Shown piece after piece: positions 25,225 to 32,527 of a DNA stretch of 43,407 nucleotides. This stretch comes from DASWIP01 sp036397635 (lineage in GTDB: Bacteria > Actinomycetota > AC-67). Positions within the stretch are counted from its first letter, which is position 1. The number at the start of each line of letters is the position of its first letter. The notes beneath the pieces are model-generated. The model was not told where the DNA came from and ran no database searches. It was given only the letters and a program-made list of their open reading frames with translations. A program made the translations under genes and the position numbers. The stretch covers positions 1 to 43,407 of the forward strand of contig DASWIP010000119.1 in NCBI GenBank assembly GCA_036397635.1, written 5' to 3'.

Positions 25225-26172
25225 TCAGCGGCGAAGCTTGGCAGCCATCTGCGCGCGCGTCGGCACCTTCACGTTTCGCACGGCGCGCACCAGCCGTAGC
25301 AGCCGAAGCACGTACCATCCCGGGTCGATCTGCCATGCACGCAGGCCGAGGCGTGCGGACCAGGGGAAGGCGTGGTGGTTGTTGTGCCACGACTCGCCGA
25401 ACGAGGGGATCGACAGCGCCCACACGTTGCGGCTCTCGTCGCGCGCCTGGTATGCCTCACGGCCGTAGAAGTGGCATATCGAGTTGATGCTCCAGGTCAC
25501 GTGGTGCAGCAGGAACACGCGCACCAGCGATCCCCACAGGAACGCCGTCAGCATCCCGACCCACGACCGCGTGATCGCCAGGCCCGCCAACGCCGGAAGC
25601 AGGAACGTGGCGAGCGTCAGCAACGGGAACCCACGGTCGATCCGCGCGATCGCCCGATCCGCGACCAGATCGGGAGCCCACTCGCTCCGATCGGACTGCT
25701 CGGAGTCGAACAGCCAGCCCATGTGCGCGTGCGCGAGCCCGAGCACGACGCCTCGCAGCCCTCCGGCCTTCGCCAGGTGCGGTGAATGTGGATCCCCGAA
25801 CTGGTCGGCGTACGCGTGATGGCGGCGGTGGGTCGCCGACCATGCGATCACCGACCCCTCTACAGACATCGATCCCGCGACGGCGAGGATGACACGCAGC
25901 GGCTTGACGGCGCGGAAGCTTCGGTGCGTGAAGAGCCTGTGGTAGCCGAGCGTCACCCCCAGGCCGGTGAACGCGTAGAACGCAAGCATGACGCCGAGAT
26001 CGGTGCCGGTGATACCGGTTCCCCAAAGCGAAACGATCGCGGCGACGACCGCGAGCGGCGGGACGACGGTGAGGATGAGCGTGATGCGACGCTGGATGCG
26101 GAGTTGCGCAGCGTCGAGGCGCACGATGCCGCGAGTGGTCGTCTCAACCGGACGTTCGAGAAGCTCGTGCAT
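25225..26172 (-). CDS. Acyl-CoA/acyl-lipid fatty acid desaturase
   Basis: The 315-residue membrane protein carries the three histidine boxes of di-iron desaturases: HRLFTH (H78, H83), HRRHH (H115-H119) and HNNHH (H263-H267). Hydrophobic pairs lie around them at about 30-75 and 185-215. It is of the delta-9 stearoyl-CoA-desaturase type, introducing a cis double bond into saturated acyl chains and so raising membrane fluidity. I chose the ATG at 26172 with SD GGAGG; upstream residues to 26244 run into the cspA terminator. It lies directly downstream of a cold-shock gene, which fits a cold-adaptation role. Redox partner genes are not nearby. Confidence 0.94.
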   Translation of the reverse strand: MHELLERPVETTTRGIVRLDAAQLRIQRRITLILTVVPPLAVVAAIVSLWGTGITGTDLGVMLAFYAFTGLGVTLGYHRLFTHRSFRAVKPLRVILAVAGSMSVEGSVIAWSATHRRHHAYADQFGDPHSPHLAKAGGLRGVVLGLAHAHMGWLFDSEQSDRSEWAPDLVADRAIARIDRGFPLLTLATFLLPALAGLAITRSWVGMLTAFLWGSLVRVFLLHHVTWSINSICHFYGREAYQARDESRNVWALSIPSFGESWHNNHHAFPWSARLGLRAWQIDPGWYVLRLLRLVRAVRNVKVPTRAQMAAKLRR

Positions 26173-26214
26173 GATTCCTCCGGTGCGTCGGGTCAAGCAC
26201 GGCAGTTGAGAGTC

Positions 26215-26242
26215 GGGGGGCCGCGACGAGTCGCGGCCCCCC
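26215..26242 (-). terminator. Strong terminator after cold-shock gene
   Basis: A near-perfect 12-13-bp stem (GGGGGGCCGCGAC facing GTCGCGGCCCCCC) starts 9 bp past the cold-shock protein stop codon. It separates that gene from the desaturase start at 26172. There is no T-run, as is common in GC-rich actinobacteria. Confidence 0.8.
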
Positions 26243-26250
26243 AACGTGCC

Positions 26251-26448
26251 TTAAGCCGGTCGAACGTTCGTGGCCTGCAAGCCCTTCTGGCCCTGGGTTA
26301 CCTCGAACTCGACGATTTGGCCTTCCTTCAGCGAGCGATATCCGTCACCGGCGATGCCAGAGTGATGGACGAAGACGTCGTTGCCCTCATCGGGCGAGAT
26401 GAAACCGAAGCCTTTGTCGTCGCTGAACCATTTGACGGTTCCGCGCAT
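26251..26448 (-). CDS. Cold-shock protein (CspA family)
   Basis: This 65-residue cold-shock-domain protein has RNP1 (KGFGFI) and RNP2 (VFVHH) and begins MRGTVKWF. It is the normal length and composition for a single-stranded RNA/DNA-binding RNA chaperone that melts secondary structure at low temperature. The ATG at 26448 follows a perfect AGGAGG SD. It has a long leader of about 125 bases with a hairpin plus T-run, and a plausible promoter at 26580-26606. The fatty acid desaturase lies downstream behind a terminator, so partial read-through could link the two genes. Confidence 0.97.
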   Translation of the reverse strand: MRGTVKWFSDDKGFGFISPDEGNDVFVHHSGIAGDGYRSLKEGQIVEFEVTQGQKGLQATNVRPA

Positions 26449-26514
26449 GTCGTACCTCCTTCCGGCGCCAGTGGCGCAGTGATCAGCCCATTACGGACCG
26501 TGAGGCGAAGCCGG

Positions 26515-26544
26515 AAAAAGGAACAGCCGCGGTCTGCCCGCGGC
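26515..26544 (-). promoter_or_regulatory. Attenuator-like hairpin in the cold-shock leader
   Basis: Read on the minus strand, GCCGCGG-GCAGA-CCGCGGC (26544-26526) is followed by TGTTCC and then five T (26519-26515). This is terminator-shaped and lies about 65 bases upstream of the cold-shock start codon, with no gene between it and the promoter. It may be an attenuator or thermosensing leader element. Confidence 0.45.
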
Positions 26545-26579
26545 ATTAGCGTCCACACCAAACCTCGAACTCGGCAGCG

Positions 26580-26606
26580 ATGATATCACGCCTCGACGAA
26601 AGTCAA
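26580..26606 (-). promoter_or_regulatory. Sigma-70-type promoter of the cold-shock gene
   Basis: On the minus strand TTGACT (26606-26601) and TATCAT (26585-26580) are 15 bp apart, or 16 bp if the -35 is read as GTTGAC. Each box is close to consensus, in an AT-richer patch that stands out here. Transcription would start near 26573, giving a leader of about 125 bases. Nothing else is evident in 26607-26712. Confidence 0.5.
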
Positions 26607-26712
26607 CAGCCGCCCCGAGCACCGATGCGACACCCCAAACCGCTGTTCTTCCAGGTCAGGCGGACAGATACTTACGGGAACCCGCCCTGCTCCGGGTCGA
26701 CGCGCTCGATCG

Positions 26713-27435
26713 TCAGGCCGCCGGATCGACCCGCCAGATAGGGCCGCCGGTGGACAGCACATACAACTCGCCGGACGCATCCTCACCGAACGACGCGATC
26801 AGAGACGCAGAGACACCGAGATCCAGCGGCACCGTCAGCAGCCCGCCGACGGTGACCAGCGCGTTGAGGCGGGCGGTGCAGAAGTCGGCGAACAGGTAAG
26901 CGCCCTGCAGCGCCGGGATGCGCGTGCCACGGTACACGTACCCCCCGGTCACCGAGCAGTTCGTGCCCACGCGCGGATACTCGTACAGAGGCGGTACGTG
27001 ACCGGCCGGCTCGGTGCCGCCGGCGTAGGGGTGAGCGCCCTCCATCTGGTTCCAACCGTAGTTCTCGCCGCCGCTGGAGGTCGCCGGCCGGTAGTCGATC
27101 TCCTCCCACTGGTTCTGGCCGACGTCGCCTACCTCACCGGCGATCTCGAGCACGGTCGTCACGGTCGCGCCGTCGAGCGCCCGCACACGTCCACCCTTCT
27201 CGGCGATGAACAGCCGGGCATCCCCCGGTCGCGTGGCCATCGCGAGCGGATGCGACAAGGCGGCCACCTGCGTGAGGGTTACGAGCGGAACCGGCGGCGC
27301 GGCGCCTGCGGGTACGGCGGCAGCGAGGAACACCCCGAGGGCGACGATCTTCCGGAGCTTCACTCGTGGCCCATCGGTCCGCGAGAAACGCGTAGCAACG
27401 ACCTGCCTCGAAACGTAGTTCCGACGTAGACGCAT
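26713..27435 (-). CDS. Internally deleted PQQ-type sugar dehydrogenase paralogue
   Basis: The 240-residue product has a long basic N-region and a signal core (KLRKIVALGVFLAAAVPAG). A propeller sequence related to the GSDH gene at 30187 follows, with shared blocks WEEID, NYGWNQME, HPYEGG-like HPYAGG, SVTGGYVYRG and ASFGEDASGE. Compared with that gene it lacks about 155 residues: near residue 102 the text jumps from LEIAGEV straight to GDVGQN. The missing part holds the conserved HNAGHLAFGPDG-type active-site segment and the RNPW motif, so PQQ catalysis is unlikely. The frame stays intact, so it is either a functional half-propeller or a young pseudogene. The ATG at 27435 has SD GGGAGAG; a GTG at 27363 is the alternative. 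Confidence 0.75.
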   Translation of the reverse strand: MRLRRNYVSRQVVATRFSRTDGPRVKLRKIVALGVFLAAAVPAGAAPPVPLVTLTQVAALSHPLAMATRPGDARLFIAEKGGRVRALDGATVTTVLEIAGEVGDVGQNQWEEIDYRPATSSGGENYGWNQMEGAHPYAGGTEPAGHVPPLYEYPRVGTNCSVTGGYVYRGTRIPALQGAYLFADFCTARLNALVTVGGLLTVPLDLGVSASLIASFGEDASGELYVLSTGGPIWRVDPAA

Positions 27436-27530
27436 GCACTCTCCCGACGATCGATGGCTCCAGGCTTCGTCGCGACGCCCCTCGGTCCTGCCCAACCAGA
27501 CGAGGCATCGGCGCCCGGGCAAGGGAAAAC

Positions 27531-27543
27531 TTCCTCCCAGGAC
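27531..27543 (-). repeat. Dispersed intergenic word upstream of secreted-enzyme gene
   Basis: Read on the minus strand this is GTCCTGGGAGGAA, identical to 36542-36530. Both lie upstream of minus-strand genes for secreted proteins and next to hairpin-forming sequence; here CCACCGGC (27553-27560) faces GCCGGTGG (27579-27586). The 272-bp divergent spacer 27436-27707 shows no gene. Confidence 0.5.
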
Positions 27544-27707
27544 ATCGCGAACCACCGGCCCTGCGAGGGATGATCGCGCCGGTGGGGGATCACCGCGTGG
27601 ACATGGCCGGCCTGACGCGCGAAAGGAGGGGGACCGGTGCCATCGGCATCGAATGGCCGGCGCCGCAGGGATCCTGTCTTCGTGTGATGGATGTGGGGGG
27701 AGTTCAG

Positions 27708-29768
27708 ATGAGACATGTTCGAACCTTGGCGTTGTTGGCTGCTGTGGTCATCCTCGCGCCGATCCAGGGGATCGCCGCCGGTGGCGGGGATCCCAACAAG
27801 CCACGCATCATCTGCGTCCAGGATCAGCGCGGCGAGACGTGCTTCGTCCGGACGCTGGAAGTTTCGTCGACCGGGTTGACGACCGAGGCCGGCACCGCAC
27901 TGATCTCGGCGCTGGGTCTGACCGGCCGGCTTCCGGAGAGCGAGCCTTCCGTGGACGAGCACGGCGTCTTCCGCTTCATGGATCGCGACCTGTTCCAAGC
28001 GGTCCCATCGTTGTTCACGGTCCCACAGACGGGGCTGGCACTGCCGGAGGACCTGCCCGAGGACCTGCACCTGCTGTCGGACCCGGGCGAGCCGCTGCCG
28101 GCGCTCGACATCCTGAACCTGCCGGCGCTCGCGCTCGCGCTGCTCAACGGCGAGAACGTGGTGCTGGGTGACGCCGAGGCGACCTCGTTCGTGCTCGGCG
28201 CGCTGGGGCAGGCGCAACTGGCGCCGCCGCACGGCACCCCGAAGGTCAGCAACACGACCATGGAGTTCAGCCTCAACTCCGACTCGCTCCTGCCGGGCCT
28301 GCCCGGACTGGGTGAGGGCGCGACGTGGGCACTCGACACGCGCGTTTCGTTCGGCTTTGATCTCGACGGCATCCCGCTGCGCGGTCCGGGCGCGAACGTG
28401 AGCGTCACGCTGAACCCCGCCGGAGTGGTCACGCAAGCCCAGTACGCGCTGCGTCAGACGGCCGAGGGCGTGCATCGACGGATCATCCACCCGTCGCTCG
28501 GCCCAAGCGTCTGCCGTGATGCGCTCGGCCTGTCGGCCGACGCCGAGGTCACCGCGGACCTGGTCTACTACGCGCCGCCGCTGGATGTGCGCGCGGCCAC
28601 GCTGGTACCGCACTTCGACTGCAACGCGGTCGGCGACGGGACCGATGACACGATCCCGCTGAGCCGGTTCGTCCCGGCGATCGCCGGTGGACCGCAGGCG
28701 CACATCGCGGCGGCGGCCGACGGCGGGACCGTCTTCGCGGTCGCCAACGTGCAGGGCGGCACCGCCCCGTACCGGCTCGACTGGAACTCGGCGACCAGCG
28801 GCCAGGTCGGCGATGGCAGCGATCAGATCAGCTACGACGTCGCGATCGACCCCAGCAAGGTGGACGCGTCGATCGAGACGCTCGACGAGCGTCTCACCCT
28901 GACCGTGACAGATTCGAACGGCCTGGTCACCTCGACGGACGCCACACTCCAGGTCTCTCTCGTGGCCCCGACGCCTGAGCCCGACGAGCCGGCGGCCCTG
29001 AGCCTCCCGAACCTCGGGGGAGCGCAGGGCGGCAGTCACGCGATCAGCGGCAACCAGGTCGGCACCTGGGACGGGACCGACAGCCCCGCGTGCGCGCCGT
29101 ACACCGGCGGGTTCCGCGACTGGACGAACAACTCGCCCAGCCCACGGCCGGCGGTCCGGTTCAACTACTCGACCACCTGGGCGTGGGAGACCGATTTCCG
29201 CAGCGACACGATCTCGGGCGGACAGGATCATTTCTACGCAGATGACATCGACATGGCCTTCTACTGCGGCCACGGCGGCCCGAACGGCTTCAGCTTCGAG
29301 AACAGCACCTACGGGCCCAGCGACAAGAACCTCAACTACACCGAGGCACGCTGGGGCGACCGCGATCTCGAATGGTTCGCGTTGCTGTCATGCCAGGTGA
29401 TGGCCTCCACGAACGGCGCCGGCCTGTCCACCTCACAACGATGGGGTCCGGCGTTCAACGGACTGCACGAGATGATGGGCTTCCACACCAACGCCTATCC
29501 CAGCGGGAACCTGGGCGCGAGCATCGCCTTCTACACCCAGGGGTATTCGTGCTGCGGGTTCACGTGGGCGCCGAGGAAGGTCCACGACTCCTTCGTGCAG
29601 GCGGTCCTGGACGGCCAGCCCGACGACACGGTCTGGGCGACCCTGTTGCCGGTGTCCTACTCGTACACCTGGAACCGCAACGACTTCTTCTGGGGCCGGG
29701 GATCGACGGGTGCCGACATCCCAGCCAACCAGATCTACTACTTCGTGCGGTACTCGGGAACCGTCTGA
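27708..29768 (+). CDS. Secreted DUF6345-like protein with possible clan-CD His-Cys dyad
   Basis: The 686-residue product starts at an ATG with SD GGGGGG. It has a signal peptide (MRHVRTLALLAAVVILAPIQ), an unassigned N-terminal region (about 25-320), and an Ig-like segment (about 330-425, GGTAPYRLDWNSATSG to LTVTDSNG). The C-terminal domain (about 450-686) looks like DUF6345. That domain has DIDMAFYCGHG, with H522 after a hydrophobic strand, and LEWFALLSCQVM, with C562 forty residues later. It also carries RWGPAFNGLHEMMGFHT. A strand-HG, spacer, strand-[AS]C order is the dyad layout of caspase/gingipain/CHAT peptidases, but peptidase activity is unproven. It lies between two PQQ-type dehydrogenase genes on the other strand. 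The family name is from memory. Confidence 0.75.
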   Translation: MRHVRTLALLAAVVILAPIQGIAAGGGDPNKPRIICVQDQRGETCFVRTLEVSSTGLTTEAGTALISALGLTGRLPESEPSVDEHGVFRFMDRDLFQAVPSLFTVPQTGLALPEDLPEDLHLLSDPGEPLPALDILNLPALALALLNGENVVLGDAEATSFVLGALGQAQLAPPHGTPKVSNTTMEFSLNSDSLLPGLPGLGEGATWALDTRVSFGFDLDGIPLRGPGANVSVTLNPAGVVTQAQYALRQTAEGVHRRIIHPSLGPSVCRDALGLSADAEVTADLVYYAPPLDVRAATLVPHFDCNAVGDGTDDTIPLSRFVPAIAGGPQAHIAAAADGGTVFAVANVQGGTAPYRLDWNSATSGQVGDGSDQISYDVAIDPSKVDASIETLDERLTLTVTDSNGLVTSTDATLQVSLVAPTPEPDEPAALSLPNLGGAQGGSHAISGNQVGTWDGTDSPACAPYTGGFRDWTNNSPSPRPAVRFNYSTTWAWETDFRSDTISGGQDHFYADDIDMAFYCGHGGPNGFSFENSTYGPSDKNLNYTEARWGDRDLEWFALLSCQVMASTNGAGLSTSQRWGPAFNGLHEMMGFHTNAYPSGNLGASIAFYTQGYSCCGFTWAPRKVHDSFVQAVLDGQPDDTVWATLLPVSYSYTWNRNDFFWGRGSTGADIPANQIYYFVRYSGTV

Positions 29769-29782
29769 GCCTGCGGGATACG

Positions 29783-29812
29783 TTGGAGCCCGGGCGCGCG
29801 CCCGGGCTCCAA
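29783..29812. terminator. Perfect 30-bp palindromic terminator, bidirectional
   Basis: TTGGAGCCCGGGCGC directly followed by its reverse complement (29783-29812) lies 14 bp after the stop of the secreted His-Cys protein gene (plus) and 29 bp beyond the stop of the 58-residue gene (minus). It is positioned to end both transcripts. Confidence 0.8.
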
Positions 29813-29841
29813 CATCTTCGGGGGCAAGCAGGACGCGACGT

Positions 29842-30018
29842 CTATGAGGTCTGGCCGCTCGCGATGTCGACCTTCTGGAGAAGGCTCAGCGTATTGGCCC
29901 GCGCCGCCTCCGCGTCCTGGCCGGTCGCCGAGCCGGCCTTCTCGAAGGTCTCGTTGGTGACGTTGTCGGCGTTCCCGTGATCCTCGTCCGGCAACCCGCA
30001 TCCGCAGTTGTAACACAT
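29842..30018 (-). CDS. Small Cys-rich conserved protein (58 aa)
   Basis: This short gene encodes MCYNCGCGLPDEDHGNADN, then a helical part (ETFEKAGSATGQDAEAARAN, LSLLQKVDIAS) and a stop. The ATG at 30018 follows a strong GGAGGGAGG SD. The N-terminal C-x2-C-x-C cluster with PDxDHGN is a pattern I recall from small conserved proteins in actinobacteria, cyanobacteria and archaea with no known function. It could bind a metal through the three cysteines and His14. It is shorter than usual gene-calling limits. It sits alone between the bidirectional terminator and the dehydrogenase gene, which ends 169 bp upstream of its start. Confidence 0.85.
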   Translation of the reverse strand: MCYNCGCGLPDEDHGNADNVTNETFEKAGSATGQDAEAARANTLSLLQKVDIASGQTS

Positions 30019-30186
30019 AGGTCCTCCCTCCTCGTTGTCACCGATCAGGACATGACTTGCTCGCCCGACGACGACGAGCCTCCCCGGAGGGCGAGCGGCG
30101 GCCGGGCCGAAGCGCTGCTCGAAGCGCGGGAAGGCACGTGCTGCGTGTCGTTCAGGCGCACCCGCGCCGGCGGTTCAGGGTGACGA

Positions 30187-31314
30187 TCAAGCTGGGAGCA
30201 GATCGATCCTGAACACCGGGCCGGCCAGCGACAGCGCGTACACCTCACCGCTGGGGTCCTCACCGAACGACGCGAGCAGCGGGACGTCCAGCCCGAGGTC
30301 CTCGTCCACGGCACCGTCTTCGCCCACGCGCAGCGCGTGCACGCTGCCCTCGCACCAGTCGCCGTACAGGTACGCGCCCACCAGCGATGGGATCGCGTCG
30401 CCGCGGTAGACGTAGCCGCCGGTGATCGAGCAGGCCCCGCCCTCATGCCCGTACTCGAAGACCGGTGGGACGTGGTTGTCTGGCTCCACCCCACCTTCGT
30501 AGGGGTGGGTGGCCTCCATCTGGTTCCACCCGTAGTTCTGACCGCCGCCGGCATCGGCCGGCTGAACGTCGATCTCCTCCCACAGGTTCTGCCCGACGTC
30601 GGCGATCCACAGATCCCCGGTGACACGGTCGAACGAGAACTTCCAGGGGTTCCGCAGGCCGTATGCCCAGATCTCCTCGCGCGCGCCCTCGACGCCCACG
30701 AACGGGTTGTCGGCGGGGATCGTGTAGGCCGCGTCCTCGGTTGGGGTGGGATCGATCCGGAAGATCGAACCGAGCAGCGAGCCGATGTTCTGCCCGTTCC
30801 CCATCGGGTCGCCGCCGCTGCCGCCGTCCCCGAGCGTGCCGTACAGGTACCCGTCGGGTCCGAACGCGAGGTGCCCGGCGTTGTGGTTCTCGAACGGCTG
30901 ATCCAGCTGCATCAGCTCACGCCGCGATGCCTCATCGGCGACACCGCCGTCCATCGCGAACTCGAGGACGCGCGTGTCGCCGTCGGGATCGGTCAGGTTG
31001 ACATACATGTTCGTCCCGTCGGGCGAGAACGCGAGACCGAGCAATCCCTGCTCGAGGCTGCTCGACACCTCGTCGGACACGTCGAGCACCGGGATCGGAT
31101 CGGGGATCCCGCCGCGGATCGCGTGGATCAAACCGACCTTCTCCACGATGTAGATCGCGTCCTCGCCGGGGCGGATCGCCGTGTCGACCGGCATCGCGTA
31201 GACGCCGACCGGAGTCAGCAGGACGCCGTTGCCCACCACCTCCTCGGCGGACGACGCGCCGGTGAACATCAGTGGCACGAGCAACGTGAGCGCGGCGAGA
31301 CGAGACAAGATCAT
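30187..31314 (-). CDS. Secreted PQQ-dependent sugar dehydrogenase (GSDH family)
   Basis: The 375-residue product has a signal peptide (MILSRLAALTLLVPLMFTGA). It is a full-length six-bladed beta-propeller of the glucose/sorbosone dehydrogenase family. Typical motifs in order are EQGLLGLAFSPDG (88-100), NHNAGHLAFGPDGYLYGTLGDGG (143-165, the region of the catalytic His), GSIFRIDP (182-189), YGLRNPWKFSFD (218-229), DVGQNLWEEI (239-248) and NYGWNQME. Members oxidise aldose sugars outside the membrane with PQQ, passing electrons to cytochromes or other carriers. ATG 31314 has SD GGGGGG, 5 bp. No PQQ-synthesis genes are in the window, so the cofactor must come from elsewhere. An internally deleted paralogue lies at 26713. 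Confidence 0.92.
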   Translation of the reverse strand: MILSRLAALTLLVPLMFTGASSAEEVVGNGVLLTPVGVYAMPVDTAIRPGEDAIYIVEKVGLIHAIRGGIPDPIPVLDVSDEVSSSLEQGLLGLAFSPDGTNMYVNLTDPDGDTRVLEFAMDGGVADEASRRELMQLDQPFENHNAGHLAFGPDGYLYGTLGDGGSGGDPMGNGQNIGSLLGSIFRIDPTPTEDAAYTIPADNPFVGVEGAREEIWAYGLRNPWKFSFDRVTGDLWIADVGQNLWEEIDVQPADAGGGQNYGWNQMEATHPYEGGVEPDNHVPPVFEYGHEGGACSITGGYVYRGDAIPSLVGAYLYGDWCEGSVHALRVGEDGAVDEDLGLDVPLLASFGEDPSGEVYALSLAGPVFRIDLLPA

Positions 31315-31442
31315 CGAGGCCCCCCATCGGTCATCAAAGAATCCCGGCCCCTTCCTTCGTGCCTCCGCCCCCGGAACCCTTCTTGTGAGCGGCGCCGATC
31401 CTTGGTGGCCGTCCAGGGTGCGCGCGCGATAGAAACACTCCC

Positions 31443-32090
31443 ATGCAGATCTACCTCGAGGTGGGGAAGCGGTGGGTATTCGCCGGCGCGCTCGACTGGC
31501 CGGGCTGGTGCCGTCGAGGCCGGGACGAGGCCGAGGCGCTGGCGGCGCTGCTCGCGTACCGCACGCGCTACCGAACGGCGCTGGGGCGACGCGCGCGCGG
31601 ACTGCCCGATCCGCGCGGCGTGCGTGCGTTGAAGGTGACCGAGCGCCTGCCCGGCGATCCCAGCACCGACTTCGGCGTGCCGGGGAAGACGCCTGCCTTC
31701 GACGCGCGGCCGCTCCAAGCGGCCGAGCTTCGCCGGCTCACCGGGCTTCTGGAAGCGTGCTGGGCGGCGTTCGACGCGACGGCCGAAGCCGCGCGCGGCA
31801 CCACGCTGCGGGTCGGACCGCGCGGCGGAGGGCGCGATGTGCGCAAGATCGTCGCGCATGTGCTCGAGGCCGACGAGGCGTACCTGAAAGCGCTCGGCGG
31901 TCGCGCGCGCGCGCGCGAGATGCGGCCGGCCTTCGTCGATGCGCTGGGGGCGCGCGCGCGCGGCGAGCTCCCCGACCGAGGACCTCGCGGCGGCGCACGA
32001 TGGACGGCTCGATACGCGATCCGGCGCTCTGCGTGGCACGCGCTCGATCACGCGTGGGAGATCCAGGACCGCGCCGACGGCGTCATCTAG
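31443..32090 (+). CDS. Conserved protein with DinB-like C-terminal half
   Basis: This 215-residue cytosolic protein opens with a conserved block (MQIYLEVGKRWVFAGALDWPGW) that recalls HicB-like small domains, followed by an EALAALLAYRTRYR helix. The C-terminal half has the His spacing of DinB/mycothiol-type four-helix bundles: RKIVAHVLEADEAYL and SAWHALDHAWEIQ. That fold often binds a metal and acts in thiol-dependent detoxification. The combination occurs in actinobacteria as an uncharacterised family. It is divergent from the sugar dehydrogenase. Function unknown. Confidence 0.7.
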   Translation: MQIYLEVGKRWVFAGALDWPGWCRRGRDEAEALAALLAYRTRYRTALGRRARGLPDPRGVRALKVTERLPGDPSTDFGVPGKTPAFDARPLQAAELRRLTGLLEACWAAFDATAEAARGTTLRVGPRGGGRDVRKIVAHVLEADEAYLKALGGRARAREMRPAFVDALGARARGELPDRGPRGGARWTARYAIRRSAWHALDHAWEIQDRADGVI

Positions 32091-32216
32091 CGTTCAACCT
32101 GATCCGTGCCCTCCGGCGGCCGCGCCGACCGGCACCTCTGTCTCGGGCCCTCCGGCCCTGTCCCGGCGCGCCGTCCAGGTCAACCATGGTCGGAGAGCCT
32201 CGAGGAGGTGAGCGGC

Positions 32217-32486
32217 ATGGCGAAGCACGGTCTCCCAGCATTCCGCCGGTGTCCGGGGTGTTCGTACGACTTCCTGACGGGCGAAGGATCCCGCTCATGC
32301 GGATGGTTCGACTGCCCCTACCTCCCGGAAGACTTCAAGGTGCTCTGCCCCGCGTGCAACTTCAATTACGCGACGCGCGAGGGTGACCACCGCTGCGATG
32401 ACCTCGCGACGTGCGAATGGGCGATCGAAGGGTTCAAGCACGCCGGCCAGCTCCGGCGCGCCATCCAAACGCACATCGTCCAGTAG
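32217..32486 (+). CDS. Small zinc-ribbon-like Cys-rich protein
   Basis: The 89-residue protein has three Cys clusters: CPGCSYDF, SCGWFDCPYL and CPACNFNY, then HRCDDLATCEW. It has eight or more cysteines spaced like paired zinc ribbons or a rubredoxin-type knuckle. A helix, EWAIEGFKHAGQLRRAIQ, ends it. The ATG at 32217 follows AGGAGG by 7 bp; an upstream in-frame extension has low-complexity, non-conserved composition. I do not recognise the family; metal binding is likely and the partner is unknown. The patatin gene starts 42 bp downstream on the same strand. Confidence 0.8.
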   Translation: MAKHGLPAFRRCPGCSYDFLTGEGSRSCGWFDCPYLPEDFKVLCPACNFNYATREGDHRCDDLATCEWAIEGFKHAGQLRRAIQTHIVQ

Positions 32487-32527
32487 GCATCGCTCGGTTG
32501 GCCACGGAGCACTAGGATGCCCGGGTC

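Noticed and set aside
27360..29273. 637-codon open frame on the minus strand
   Set aside because: Antisense to the signal-peptide-bearing His-Cys protein; no motif and shadow-like composition.
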